Assembly (NCBI GenBank): GCA_023663635.1
Contig: JAMPHD010000003.1
Location: 1-64,000, forward strand
Direction of reading: 5' to 3'
DNA: 64,000 bases
Source: Acetatifactor muris
GTDB taxonomy: Bacteria > Bacillota > Clostridia > Lachnospirales > Lachnospiraceae
Shown here: positions 17,422 to 26,064 of the stretch, piece by piece
Layout: every line of letters begins with the position of its first letter
Numbering within the stretch: the first letter of the stretch is position 1
Translations under genes and position numbers: made by a program
Notes under the pieces: model-generated
Databases searched by the model: none
Told to the model about the DNA's origin: nothing
Seen by the model: only the letters and a program-made list of their open reading frames with translations

Positions 17422-17781
17422 ATGAAAGGTTCTTCTATGAATACCCATATGGGAAATATTGTCATCAATAATGAAGTGATCGCCCAGTATGCAGGCAGCG
17501 TGGCCGTGGAGTGTTTCGGCATTGTGGGAATGGCCGGCGTGAACGTGCGGGACGGGCTGGTGCGGCTGCTCAAAGTGGACAGTCTGACCCGGGGTATCAA
17601 CGTTTCCGTCAACAATCACAAACTGGTTCTGGATTTTCATGTGATCGTGGCATATGGCGTGAGCATCATTGCCGTGTCGGACAATCTGGTGAGCAATGTC
17701 AAATACAAGGTGGAGGAATTCACCGGTCTTGAGATAGAGAAGATCAACATCTTTGTCGAAGGTGTAAGAGTGATTGATTAA
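17422..17781 (+). CDS. Asp23/Gls24-family protein (YloU-like)
   Basis: Asp23/Gls24 proteins are small proteins linked to envelope stress, often found next to a DAK2-domain gene. The 119-residue product has the family core: MGNIVINNEVIAQYAGSVAVECFGIVGM, then the VNNHKLVLDFHVIVAYG strand pair, then the helix VSNVKYKVEEFTGLEIEKINIFVEGV. AAGGAGGTAG precedes the ATG at 17422. The DAK2 gene begins 13 bases after its stop, so they form one unit. The gene faces away from rpmB. A possible TAGAAT -10 at 17378-17383 has no convincing -35. Confidence 0.88.
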   Translation: MKGSSMNTHMGNIVINNEVIAQYAGSVAVECFGIVGMAGVNVRDGLVRLLKVDSLTRGINVSVNNHKLVLDFHVIVAYGVSIIAVSDNLVSNVKYKVEEFTGLEIEKINIFVEGVRVID

Positions 17782-17794
17782 GGAGGAACTTATT

Positions 17795-19513
17795 GTGAGT
17801 TTACAGACAATCGATGCTAAGATGCTTTCAAAGATGTTCTTAGCCGGTGCAAAGAATCTTGAAAATAAAAAAGAGTGGATCAATGAACTGAACGTATTTC
17901 CCGTTCCGGACGGCGACACGGGAACCAATATGACCATGACCATCATGTCCGCGGCCAAAGAGGTGGCGGCTCTCGGGGACAGCGCGGATATGGAATCTAT
18001 CTGCAAGGCGATCTCCTCCGGCTCCCTGCGCGGCGCCAGAGGCAATTCCGGCGTGATCCTCTCACAGCTGTTCCGCGGATTTACCAAGGTGATCAAGACA
18101 CAGACGCAGTTGGACGCGCCCGTGTTGGCGGAGGCGTTCGAGAAGGCCGTGGAGACCGCGTATAAGGCCGTGATGAAACCCAAGGAGGGCACGATCCTCA
18201 CGGTTGCCAAGGGATTGGCTGATCGCGCGAGGGAGCTTGTGGAAGAGGGCACAACGGATCCGGAGACCTTCCAGCGCGGGGTGATCGAACACGCGGAGTA
18301 TGTGCTGAGTCAGACTCCGGAGATGCTGCCCGTGCTGAAACAGGCCGGCGTGGTGGATTCCGGCGGTCAGGGACTGGTGGAGATCCTGCACGGCGCCTTT
18401 GATGCTTTCATGGGCAAGGAAGTGGATATGAACATCGCAACTTCCGCGGATACCGGGAAGAGACAGGGAGGCGGTTCCTCCTATGAGGCGCAGGCCAACG
18501 CGGAGATCAAATTCGGCTATTGCACGGAGTTCATCATCCTGCTCAACAAGACTTTCAACAGAAAAACCGAGATGGATTTCAAGGCGTTTCTGGAGTCCAT
18601 CGGCGATTCCATCGTCTGCGTGGCGGACGAGGACGTGGTCAAGGTGCATGTGCACACCAACGATCCGGGTCTCGCCATTCAGAGGGCGTTGAAATACGGC
18701 GCGCTCTCCAACATGAAGATTGACAATATGCGCCTGGAGCATCAGGAGAAACTCTTCAAGATGTCGGGGGGCAAGGCGGAGGAGAAACCCGTAGATTCCG
18801 CGGGAGCAGCGGCGGTTTCGACGACGGCCGCGCCGGAACCCGGGATGCCTCACAAGGATGTGGGATTCATCGCGGTCTCCGTGGGAGAGGGTGTCAATGA
18901 GATCTTCAGGAGTCTGGGCGTAGACTATATCATCGAAGGCGGTCAGACCATGAATCCCAGCACCGCGGATATCCTGGATGCCGTGGAGAAGGTGAACGCG
19001 GACACCATATTCATACTGCCCAACAACAAAAACATCATCCTCGCCGCCAATCAGGCAGCCGAGCTTATGACGGATAAGAGTCTGTTGGTGATCCCCACCA
19101 AGACGATCCCGCAGGGCATTACGGCGATCATCAACTATGTGCCGGAGCTCTCCGTTGACGAGAATGAGCAGACGATGCTGGAGGAGATCGGGCGCGTGAA
19201 GACCGGTCAGGTGACCTATGCCGTGAGAGACACCGTGATCGATGACAAGGAGATCAAGAAGGACGACTACATGGGCATCGGTGACGCGGGGATCCTGTCC
19301 GCGGGCCGGGATATGATGCAGGTGACCGAGGAGATGGTCGCGGCCATGGTGGACGAGGATTCGGAACTGATCAGCATCTATTACGGCGAGGAGGTGGAGG
19401 AATCCGCCGCCGAGGAGCTGAAGGACAGGTTGGAGAGCAGTTATTCCTCCTGTGACATAGAGTTGCAGCCCGGAGGACAGCCCATTTACTATTATGTGAT
19501 CTCCGTGGAGTAA
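17795..19513 (+). CDS. DAK2-domain kinase, FakA-like (YloV)
   Basis: FakA-type proteins phosphorylate fatty acids presented by a DegV-family FakB. The 572-residue product has an N-terminal DAK2 domain with VFPVPDGDTGTNM and GSLRGARGNSGVIL, and a C-terminal region ending in the DegV-like fold (ELISIYYGEEVEE). I take the GTG at 17795, since AGGAGG at 17781-17786 sits 8 bases before it, while the ATG at 17774 overlaps the preceding gene with no such site. A DegV-family gene follows recG downstream, so both parts of a fatty-acid kinase could be encoded here. That is inference. Confidence 0.85.
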   Translation: MSLQTIDAKMLSKMFLAGAKNLENKKEWINELNVFPVPDGDTGTNMTMTIMSAAKEVAALGDSADMESICKAISSGSLRGARGNSGVILSQLFRGFTKVIKTQTQLDAPVLAEAFEKAVETAYKAVMKPKEGTILTVAKGLADRARELVEEGTTDPETFQRGVIEHAEYVLSQTPEMLPVLKQAGVVDSGGQGLVEILHGAFDAFMGKEVDMNIATSADTGKRQGGGSSYEAQANAEIKFGYCTEFIILLNKTFNRKTEMDFKAFLESIGDSIVCVADEDVVKVHVHTNDPGLAIQRALKYGALSNMKIDNMRLEHQEKLFKMSGGKAEEKPVDSAGAAAVSTTAAPEPGMPHKDVGFIAVSVGEGVNEIFRSLGVDYIIEGGQTMNPSTADILDAVEKVNADTIFILPNNKNIILAANQAAELMTDKSLLVIPTKTIPQGITAIINYVPELSVDENEQTMLEEIGRVKTGQVTYAVRDTVIDDKEIKKDDYMGIGDAGILSAGRDMMQVTEEMVAAMVDEDSELISIYYGEEVEESAAEELKDRLESSYSSCDIELQPGGQPIYYYVISVE

Positions 19514-19653
19514 TGCGCGCGGATCTGATTCAGAAATACCGGGAAGGAGACCTTTGCGTCTCCTTCTTTTCGATAGTGCAGATACTTTAGACAGTTTGAG
19601 CGATCCGGAGGGGCTGCGGACGATCCGACCGGATGGCAGGGAGAGGAAGACGG

Positions 19654-21708
19654 ATGGACCGGGATACACCGATCATGGACATAAAGGGAGTGGGCGAGAA
19701 GGCGAGAGCGCTTTTTGCCAAGATAGACGTGACCACGGTGGGCGAGCTGTTGGCGCATTATCCGAGGGATTACGAGACCTATGAGCTGCCGGTCTCCATC
19801 GCGGACACCGCGCCGGGGGAGATCTGCGCCATCCACGCGTCGGTGACGGGCATCCCCAATGTCAAAAAGATACGCAATCTGACCATATTGAATGTCAATG
19901 TGCGGGATCAATCCGGGGGCATGCAGCTCACTTTTTTTAATATGCCTTTTCTGAAGAAGACCTTAAAGCCCGGGGGATATTATGTGTTCCGCGGAATGGT
20001 GCAGACGAGGGGCGCCGCCAAGATCATGGAGCAGCCCAAGATCTTCGGTATGGACGATTATTGCAGACAGTGCGGACAACTGATGCCCCGCTATTCCCTC
20101 ACCAAGGGACTGACCAATCAGGCGGTGGCAAAGGCCGTGCGACAGGCGCTGGATCTTTATGAATTTGAGGAGGAATACTATCCTCCGGAGCTCTTGGAGA
20201 GGTTACAACTCATCTCCGGGAAAGAAGCCGTGAGAGACATGCATTTCCCGGCGGACAGGCAGGTCATGCGGAGAGCCGGGAGACGTCTGGTATTTGATGA
20301 ATTTTTTGGATTTATACTAATGCTGCGCCAAAATAAAGAACTGACGGATCATCTTGAGAACGCTTATCCCATGCTTGAGACCGCCGACACGGTGCGCCTT
20401 TTGGAACGGCTTCCCTTTCCGCTGACCGGCGCGCAGCGCAATGTCTGGAGACAGTTGCGGGAGGATCTGGCCGGTCCCTACTGCATGAACCGTCTGATTC
20501 AGGGAGACGTGGGAAGCGGCAAGACCATCGTGGCGGTGCTCGCCCTGCTCATGTGTGCGGCCAACGGCTTTCAGGGGGCTCTCATGGCGCCCACGGAGGT
20601 TCTCGCCATGCAGCACTATGAAAGTATCTGTTCTTACACGGATCAGTATGGATTGTGCTTTCACCCCGTACTCTTGGTGGGCAGTATGACCGCTGCGCAG
20701 AAGAAGGACGCCCGCGAGAGGATATCCTCCGGCAACGCCAACCTGATCATAGGCACCCACGCCCTGATCCAAGACAAAGTGCAGTACCGGAAATTGGCGC
20801 TCGTGGTGACGGACGAGCAGCACCGTTTCGGCGTCCGTCAGCGGGAAATGCTGGCGGGCAAAGGGGAACATCCCCATATATTGGTGATGAGCGCGACTCC
20901 CATCCCCAGGACACTGGCCATCATCCTCTACGGGGATCTGCAGATTTCCGTGATCGATGAGCTGCCCGCCAACCGACTACCCATCAAAAACTGTGTGGTG
21001 AATACGGCCTACCGCCCCAAGGCCTACAAGTTTATCGCGGATCAGGTGGCGGCGGGACATCAGGCCTATGTCATTTGTCCTCAGGTGGAGGAGGGGGAGA
21101 TGGAGGATGTGGAAAACGTGGTGGAGTATGCGGGCAAGCTCCGGGCAGCTCTTCCGGGAAACGTGCAGATCGCGTATCTCCACGGCAGGATGCGTTCCTC
21201 CGACAAAAACCGGATCATGGAAGAGTTCGCGCGTCACAATATAGATGTACTGGTCTCCACCACGGTGATCGAGGTGGGGATCAACGTGCCCAATGCCACC
21301 GTGATGATGGTGGAGAACGCGGAGCGTTTCGGCCTCGCCCAACTGCATCAGCTCAGGGGGCGCGTGGGGCGCGGGGAGCATCAGAGTTTTTGCATTTTTA
21401 TCAGCGCCAACGAGAAGAAGGAGACCATGGAGAGATTGGATATCCTGAACAAGTCCAACGATGGTTTCCACATTGCCGCGCAGGATCTGAAACTCCGCGG
21501 TCCCGGGGAGCTTGCAGGCATCAGGCAGAGCGGGGACTTTGCCTTCCGGGTCGGGGATATCTACGCTGACGCGGATATTCTCAAGGAGGCCGCCGAGGCG
21601 GTGGACGAGATCTTACGGGCGGATCCCCGCCTCGCGGAGAAGAGACATCAGGCTTTGAGAGATCATTTCACCGCCTTGGGAAATGCGGTTGACTTTCGCT
21701 CCATATAA
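19654..21708 (+). CDS. recG: ATP-dependent DNA helicase RecG
   Basis: RecG remodels stalled replication forks and branched DNA. The 684-residue protein has the N-terminal wedge/OB domain and the SF2 helicase core: motif I GDVGSGKT near residue 285, the Walker B form DEQHRFG, motif III SATPIPRT, and motif VI QLRGRVGRG. The ATG at 19654 follows GGGAGAGGAAG. An alternative ATG at 19633 adds seven basic residues without a better site. It lies between the DAK2 and DegV genes, as in many Firmicutes. With ruvAB, recU and lexA, it adds to the recombination genes in this window, but I see no LexA box near it. Confidence 0.96.
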   Translation: MDRDTPIMDIKGVGEKARALFAKIDVTTVGELLAHYPRDYETYELPVSIADTAPGEICAIHASVTGIPNVKKIRNLTILNVNVRDQSGGMQLTFFNMPFLKKTLKPGGYYVFRGMVQTRGAAKIMEQPKIFGMDDYCRQCGQLMPRYSLTKGLTNQAVAKAVRQALDLYEFEEEYYPPELLERLQLISGKEAVRDMHFPADRQVMRRAGRRLVFDEFFGFILMLRQNKELTDHLENAYPMLETADTVRLLERLPFPLTGAQRNVWRQLREDLAGPYCMNRLIQGDVGSGKTIVAVLALLMCAANGFQGALMAPTEVLAMQHYESICSYTDQYGLCFHPVLLVGSMTAAQKKDARERISSGNANLIIGTHALIQDKVQYRKLALVVTDEQHRFGVRQREMLAGKGEHPHILVMSATPIPRTLAIILYGDLQISVIDELPANRLPIKNCVVNTAYRPKAYKFIADQVAAGHQAYVICPQVEEGEMEDVENVVEYAGKLRAALPGNVQIAYLHGRMRSSDKNRIMEEFARHNIDVLVSTTVIEVGINVPNATVMMVENAERFGLAQLHQLRGRVGRGEHQSFCIFISANEKKETMERLDILNKSNDGFHIAAQDLKLRGPGELAGIRQSGDFAFRVGDIYADADILKEAAEAVDEILRADPRLAEKRHQALRDHFTALGNAVDFRSI

Positions 21709-21807
21709 AAGTAAAATAGAACTGACTGAAAAAAATCTGAATTAAAATCCGAAACAGAAAATCTGTATGAGACGAACCTGTATACAAATCGAGAGGGAGA
21801 GACATCT

Positions 21808-22677
21808 ATGGCCAAAATCGCAATTGTCACCGACAGCAACAGCGGCATCACGCAGGAGCAGGCACCCGGATTGGGAGTGCATGTCCTGCCGATGCCTTTT
21901 ATGATCGACGGAAAGACCTATTTTGAGGATATCGACCTGACACAGGAGCAGTTTTATGAGATGCTTTCCACCGGAGCGGACATCTCCACCAGTCAGCCCT
22001 CGCCCGAGGCGGTGATGCAGCTCTGGGACAGCCTTTTGAAGGAATATGATGAGATCGTGCATATTCCCATGTCCAGCGGTCTGTCGGGTTCCTGCCAGAG
22101 CGCGCTGATGTTGGCGCAGGAATACGAGGGCAAGGTGCAGGTGGTGAACAATCAGCGCATCTCCGTGACCCAGAGACAGTCCGCGTTGGATGCCGTGGAG
22201 CTTGTGGGGCGGGGCATGAACGCGCAACAGATCAAGGAGCTGTTGGAGGAGGACAAGTTCAACAGCAGTATCTATATCATGTTGGACACCTTGTATTATC
22301 TGAAAAAGGGCGGTCGCATCACCCCTGCGGCAGCCGCCATCGGCACGCTGCTCAAGCTCAAGCCCGTGTTGCAGATCCAGGGCGAGAAATTGGACGCCTT
22401 TGCCAAGGCCCGCACCTCAAGCCAGGGCAAGTCCATGATGATAAACGCCATGAAGAACGACATCACCAACCGCTTTGGCGGATTTACGGACAGGAAGGAA
22501 GTGCGTCTGGAGATCGCTTACACGTATGACTTGGAGGCGGCGAACGCATGGCGGGAGGAAGTGGCGGCAGCTTTCCCGGGCTACGAGATTCATGTGGATC
22601 CTCTGTCTTTGAGCGTGTCCTGTCATATCGGACCCGGAGCGTTGGCATTGGCCTGCTGTCGGAAACTTCCCAAGTAA
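21808..22677 (+). CDS. DegV-family fatty-acid binding protein, FakB-like
   Basis: DegV proteins bind a fatty acid and present it to FakA for phosphorylation. The 289-residue product shows the family start KIAIVTDSNSGIT, the TSQPSPEAVMQLW segment that forms part of the ligand pocket, IPMSSGLSGS, and the C-terminal block LSVSCHIGPGALALAC. GGGAGAGACATCT precedes the ATG. A 99-base gap separates it from recG, and the topoisomerase gene follows 13 bases downstream. Whether it works with the DAK2 protein at 17.8 kb is inferred from family knowledge. Confidence 0.88.
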   Translation: MAKIAIVTDSNSGITQEQAPGLGVHVLPMPFMIDGKTYFEDIDLTQEQFYEMLSTGADISTSQPSPEAVMQLWDSLLKEYDEIVHIPMSSGLSGSCQSALMLAQEYEGKVQVVNNQRISVTQRQSALDAVELVGRGMNAQQIKELLEEDKFNSSIYIMLDTLYYLKKGGRITPAAAAIGTLLKLKPVLQIQGEKLDAFAKARTSSQGKSMMINAMKNDITNRFGGFTDRKEVRLEIAYTYDLEAANAWREEVAAAFPGYEIHVDPLSLSVSCHIGPGALALACCRKLPK

Positions 22678-22690
22678 AGGAGTTATTTTC

Positions 22691-24613
22691 ATGGAAAAAG
22701 ACAATCATTACGGCGCCTCCAGTATCACCGTACTGGAGGGGCTTGAGGCGGTGCGCAAGCGCCCCGGCATGTATATCGGCAGTGTGTCCACCAAGGGACT
22801 CAATCATCTGATCTACGAGATCGTGGACAACTCCGTGGACGAGCATTTGGCGGGATATTGTGACACCATATCCGTCACATTGGAGGCGGACGGCTCCGCC
22901 ACCATCACCGACAACGGGCGCGGCATTCCCGTGGGGATGCATGAGAAGGGCGTCAGCGCGGAGCGCCTGGTGTTCACCACGCTGCACGCGGGCGGCAAAT
23001 TTGACAATTCGGCCTACAAGACCAGCGGAGGTCTGCACGGTGTGGGTTCCTCCGTGGTGAACGCGCTTTCCACCAGATTGACCGTACAAGTCAAAGTGGA
23101 CGGCTGCATCTATGAGGACAAGTATGAGAGGGGGATTCCCGTCGTTGACCTGGTGGACGGGCTTTTGCCCGTGGTGGGCAAGACGCGGGAGAGCGGCACC
23201 ACCATCAATTTTCTGCCGGATGACACGATCTTTGACAAGACCCGTTTCAAGGAGGATGATGTCAAAAGCCGTCTCCATGAGACGGCTTATCTGAATCCCA
23301 ACCTGACGATCCTCTATACCGACAGGCGCAAGGAGGAGGCGGAACAGCTCACCTTTCATGAGCCGGAGGGGATCGTGGGTTTCATCAAGGACATGAACAA
23401 GACGGCGGAGACCGTGCATGACGTGATCTATTTCAGCGGCGAGAGCGAGGGGATCTCCGTGGAGGTGGCCTTTCAGTATATCAATGAATTTCATGAGAAT
23501 GTTTTGGGATTCTGTAACAATATCTACAATTCCGAGGGCGGCACACATCTGACGGGTTTCAAGACCATGTTCACCAATGTCATCAACACCTATGCCAGAG
23601 AACTGAATGTGCTGAAGGAGAAAGACGTGAATTTCACCGGCGCGGATGTGAGAAACGGTATGACGGCTGTTGTCTCCATCAAGCATCCCGACCCCAGATT
23701 TGAGGGGCAGACCAAGACCAAGTTGGACAATCAGGACGCGGCCAAGGTGGTGAGCAAAGTCACGGGCGATGAGATCGTGCGCTTTTTTGACCGCAATCTG
23801 GAGACTTTGAAGTCCATCATCGGCTGTGCGGAGAAGGCGGCCAAGATCCGCAAGAGCGAGGAGAAGGCCCGCACCAACATGCTCTCCAAACAGAAATTTT
23901 CCTTTGACTCCAACGGCAAACTGGCCAACTGTATCTCCAAGGATGCCTCCAAATGTGAGATATTCATAGTGGAGGGAGACTCCGCCGGCGGCAGCGCCAA
24001 AATGGCCCGGGACAGGAATTTTCAGGCCATACTGCCCATCCGCGGCAAGATCCTGAACGTGGAGAAGGCCAGCATTGACAAGGTGCTCGCCAACGCGGAG
24101 ATCAAGACCATGATCAATGCGTTCGGATGCGGCTTTTCGGAGGGGTATGGCAATGATTTCGACATCACCAAACTTCGGTATGACAAGATTGTCATAATGA
24201 CGGATGCGGACGTGGACGGAGCGCATATATCCAATCTGCTGCTCACGCTTTTCTATCGCTTTATGCCGGAGCTGATCTTTGAGGGACATGTCTATATCGC
24301 CATGCCTCCGCTGTACAAGGCGATGCCCTCCAAGGGTAAGGAAGAATATCTCTACGACGACAAAGCTCTTGAAAAATACCGCAAAACACACAAGAGCAGC
24401 TTTACCCTGCAGCGCTATAAAGGTCTCGGAGAGATGGACGCGACGCAGCTCTGGGAGACCACGTTGGATCCGGAGCGCCGGCTGTTAAAGAAGGTGGAGA
24501 TCGAGGATGCCCGCATGGCCAGTGAAATGACGGAGATGCTGATGGGCACGGATGTACCGCCGCGCAGAACCTTCATCTATGAGCACGCGCAGGACGCGGA
24601 ATTGGATATCTGA
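22691..24613 (+). CDS. parE: Type IIA topoisomerase ATPase subunit, ParE/GyrB family
   Basis: This subunit binds ATP and captures the transported DNA segment in a type II topoisomerase. The 640-residue protein has the GHKL ATPase domain (LEGLEAVRKRPGMYIGS, then the ITDNGRGIPVG loop), the transducer domain, and the TOPRIM core with FIVEGDSAGGSAK, RGKILNVEKA and MTDADVDGAHI. The C-terminal RYKGLGEM block is intact. The partner at 26.1 kb lacks a GyrA box, so I favour ParE of a topoisomerase IV-like pair. GyrB of a second gyrase remains possible because the subunits are so alike. AAGGAG precedes the ATG. Two other genes lie between the partners. Confidence 0.8.
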   Translation: MEKDNHYGASSITVLEGLEAVRKRPGMYIGSVSTKGLNHLIYEIVDNSVDEHLAGYCDTISVTLEADGSATITDNGRGIPVGMHEKGVSAERLVFTTLHAGGKFDNSAYKTSGGLHGVGSSVVNALSTRLTVQVKVDGCIYEDKYERGIPVVDLVDGLLPVVGKTRESGTTINFLPDDTIFDKTRFKEDDVKSRLHETAYLNPNLTILYTDRRKEEAEQLTFHEPEGIVGFIKDMNKTAETVHDVIYFSGESEGISVEVAFQYINEFHENVLGFCNNIYNSEGGTHLTGFKTMFTNVINTYARELNVLKEKDVNFTGADVRNGMTAVVSIKHPDPRFEGQTKTKLDNQDAAKVVSKVTGDEIVRFFDRNLETLKSIIGCAEKAAKIRKSEEKARTNMLSKQKFSFDSNGKLANCISKDASKCEIFIVEGDSAGGSAKMARDRNFQAILPIRGKILNVEKASIDKVLANAEIKTMINAFGCGFSEGYGNDFDITKLRYDKIVIMTDADVDGAHISNLLLTLFYRFMPELIFEGHVYIAMPPLYKAMPSKGKEEYLYDDKALEKYRKTHKSSFTLQRYKGLGEMDATQLWETTLDPERRLLKKVEIEDARMASEMTEMLMGTDVPPRRTFIYEHAQDAELDI

Positions 24614-24696
24614 CGGATATCCGGCCGCGGGATGAGAGATTGGATATTCCGGGATGCGGGATCGGGCTTTCGGATGCGGATCGCGGAAGAGGGGAA

Positions 24697-25356
24697 ATGT
24701 ACGAGATGACGAGGAAACTCAGCGCAAGAATCTGTTTTATCATAGACCTGACTCTGTTGAGCTTTGCCGTTGTGGCTCTTATCCTGCTGTTATGTGGGGA
24801 GCGGGCGGAGGAGATCTGCGTCGGCGGGGATATTTTGGCGTTTGCCCCGGTCTATAACCGCAGCGGCTCTTGGTTTCACGCAAAATTGGGGATCGGCTAT
24901 CGGCCTGACATCCTGTTGTTGGAGCATGGGATCAGTATGCTGTTGTTGGTATATCTGAGCCGTTTTATGGATTTTACCGCCACAGTCCTCAAGATAAATA
25001 GTCTTTGGAGCAGATGTTTGGATTTCGGAATGGCGGCCACTCTGGTCCGCATGATCACGGCGCTTTTCGGGAGATATACATTGAATTACATCTACATTGC
25101 CCCGCTGCAGTCAACTTATGATCTGCCGGATCTGTATCTGGGCGTCAGTCTGGCGGTGATCCTCATCTGGGCCGTTGGGTGTGAGGTCAGATATCTGCGC
25201 CTCAAAAAGAGCGCCACCTGCGGAATGGGGTTCGCGAAACGGATGAAATGGGAGCTTTTGTTCACCGGCAATGTGCTAAGGGCGGCAATCCTCCCTGCGG
25301 CGAGATGGGAGGAGATCCGACGGCCGTATGAAATCTTGGATGGCATGGAGTTTTGA
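24697..25356 (+). CDS. Four-TM membrane protein with weak resemblance to signal peptidase II
   Basis: The 219-residue protein has four predicted membrane segments (about residues 11-33, 70-90, 106-124 and 146-166). Their order resembles signal peptidase II (LspA): an NRSG at 54-57 where LspA has N-x-G, and YDLPD at 141-145 where LspA has FNxAD. However, the segment matching the first catalytic Asp (GNxxDR in LspA) reads LVRM, so the Asp is absent and the protein would be inactive as a peptidase. The resemblance is weak and could be chance. The ATG at 24697 follows GAAGAGGGG. It sits between topoisomerase and alkD genes. Confidence 0.55.
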   Translation: MYEMTRKLSARICFIIDLTLLSFAVVALILLLCGERAEEICVGGDILAFAPVYNRSGSWFHAKLGIGYRPDILLLEHGISMLLLVYLSRFMDFTATVLKINSLWSRCLDFGMAATLVRMITALFGRYTLNYIYIAPLQSTYDLPDLYLGVSLAVILIWAVGCEVRYLRLKKSATCGMGFAKRMKWELLFTGNVLRAAILPAARWEEIRRPYEILDGMEF

Positions 25357-25374
25357 TGATATGGAGACAGCGGG

Positions 25375-26061
25375 ATGACCACGGAATTTATCAGAGAGCA
25401 GCTCTTTGCGCTGCAGGATACGGAATACAAGGCCTTTCACGCCAAGCTGATACCCACGGTGGATCCGGAGAGGATCATCGGCGTGCGCACTCCCGAGCTC
25501 AGAAAGCTTGCGAAAAAGCTGTGGAAGACGGGAGAGACTGCCGAATTTATGGCCGAGTTGCCCCATCTGTACTATGAGGAGAATAATCTGCACGTTTTTT
25601 GGATCGAACAGATAAGGGACTGCGAGGAGTGTATAGCCGCTCTGGACACATTCCTGCCCCATGTGGACAACTGGGCGACCTGTGACATGACGGCTCCCAA
25701 GGTATTGGGGCGGCATAAGGAGAGACTGATCGGCGCCATTCGGGTCTGGATCGCCTCAGAGCATACCTATGCGATCCGTTTTGGCATGGGAATGCTCATG
25801 CGGCACTTCCTGGATGAAGACTTTGACGCGGAGTATCCGGACATGGTGGCGGAGTTTTCCTCCGAAGAGTACTATGTCAATATGATGCGCGCCTGGTATT
25901 TTGCCACGGCGCTGGCCAAACAGTATGACGCGGTGATCCCCTATATCCGGGAGCAGAGATTGGATGTTTGGACACATAATCGGACCATTCAAAAGGCAGT
26001 GGAGAGTTATCGGATCACGCCGGAACAAAAAAACTACCTCAGAAGTCTGAGAAGGGGATAA
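25375..26061 (+). CDS. DNA alkylation repair protein, AlkD-like
   Basis: AlkD proteins are HEAT-repeat DNA glycosylases that remove bulky or positively charged alkylated bases. The 228-residue product shows the family pattern near the N-terminus (KLIPTVDPERIIGVRTPELRKLAK). It also has the motif region WATCDM followed by helices typical of the repeats, and the conserved FAIR-type block read here as YAIRFGMGMLM. The ATG at 25375 follows a modest GGAGACAGCGGG. It lies between the two topoisomerase subunits and ends 3 bases before parC, so it is almost surely in the same transcript. Substrate range is not visible from sequence. Confidence 0.85.
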   Translation: MTTEFIREQLFALQDTEYKAFHAKLIPTVDPERIIGVRTPELRKLAKKLWKTGETAEFMAELPHLYYEENNLHVFWIEQIRDCEECIAALDTFLPHVDNWATCDMTAPKVLGRHKERLIGAIRVWIASEHTYAIRFGMGMLMRHFLDEDFDAEYPDMVAEFSSEEYYVNMMRAWYFATALAKQYDAVIPYIREQRLDVWTHNRTIQKAVESYRITPEQKNYLRSLRRG

Positions 26062-26064
26062 AAG

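Noticed and set aside
18062..19669. A 535-codon open frame on the minus strand opposite the DAK2 gene
   Set aside because: It is a shadow of the real FakA-like gene, produced by GC-biased third positions. The translation is rich in His, Arg and Gly with no family pattern or start signal.
22484..24391. A 635-codon minus-strand frame opposite parE
   Set aside because: The parE product matches the type IIA family throughout. The antisense frame shows no motifs and is His/Gly-rich.
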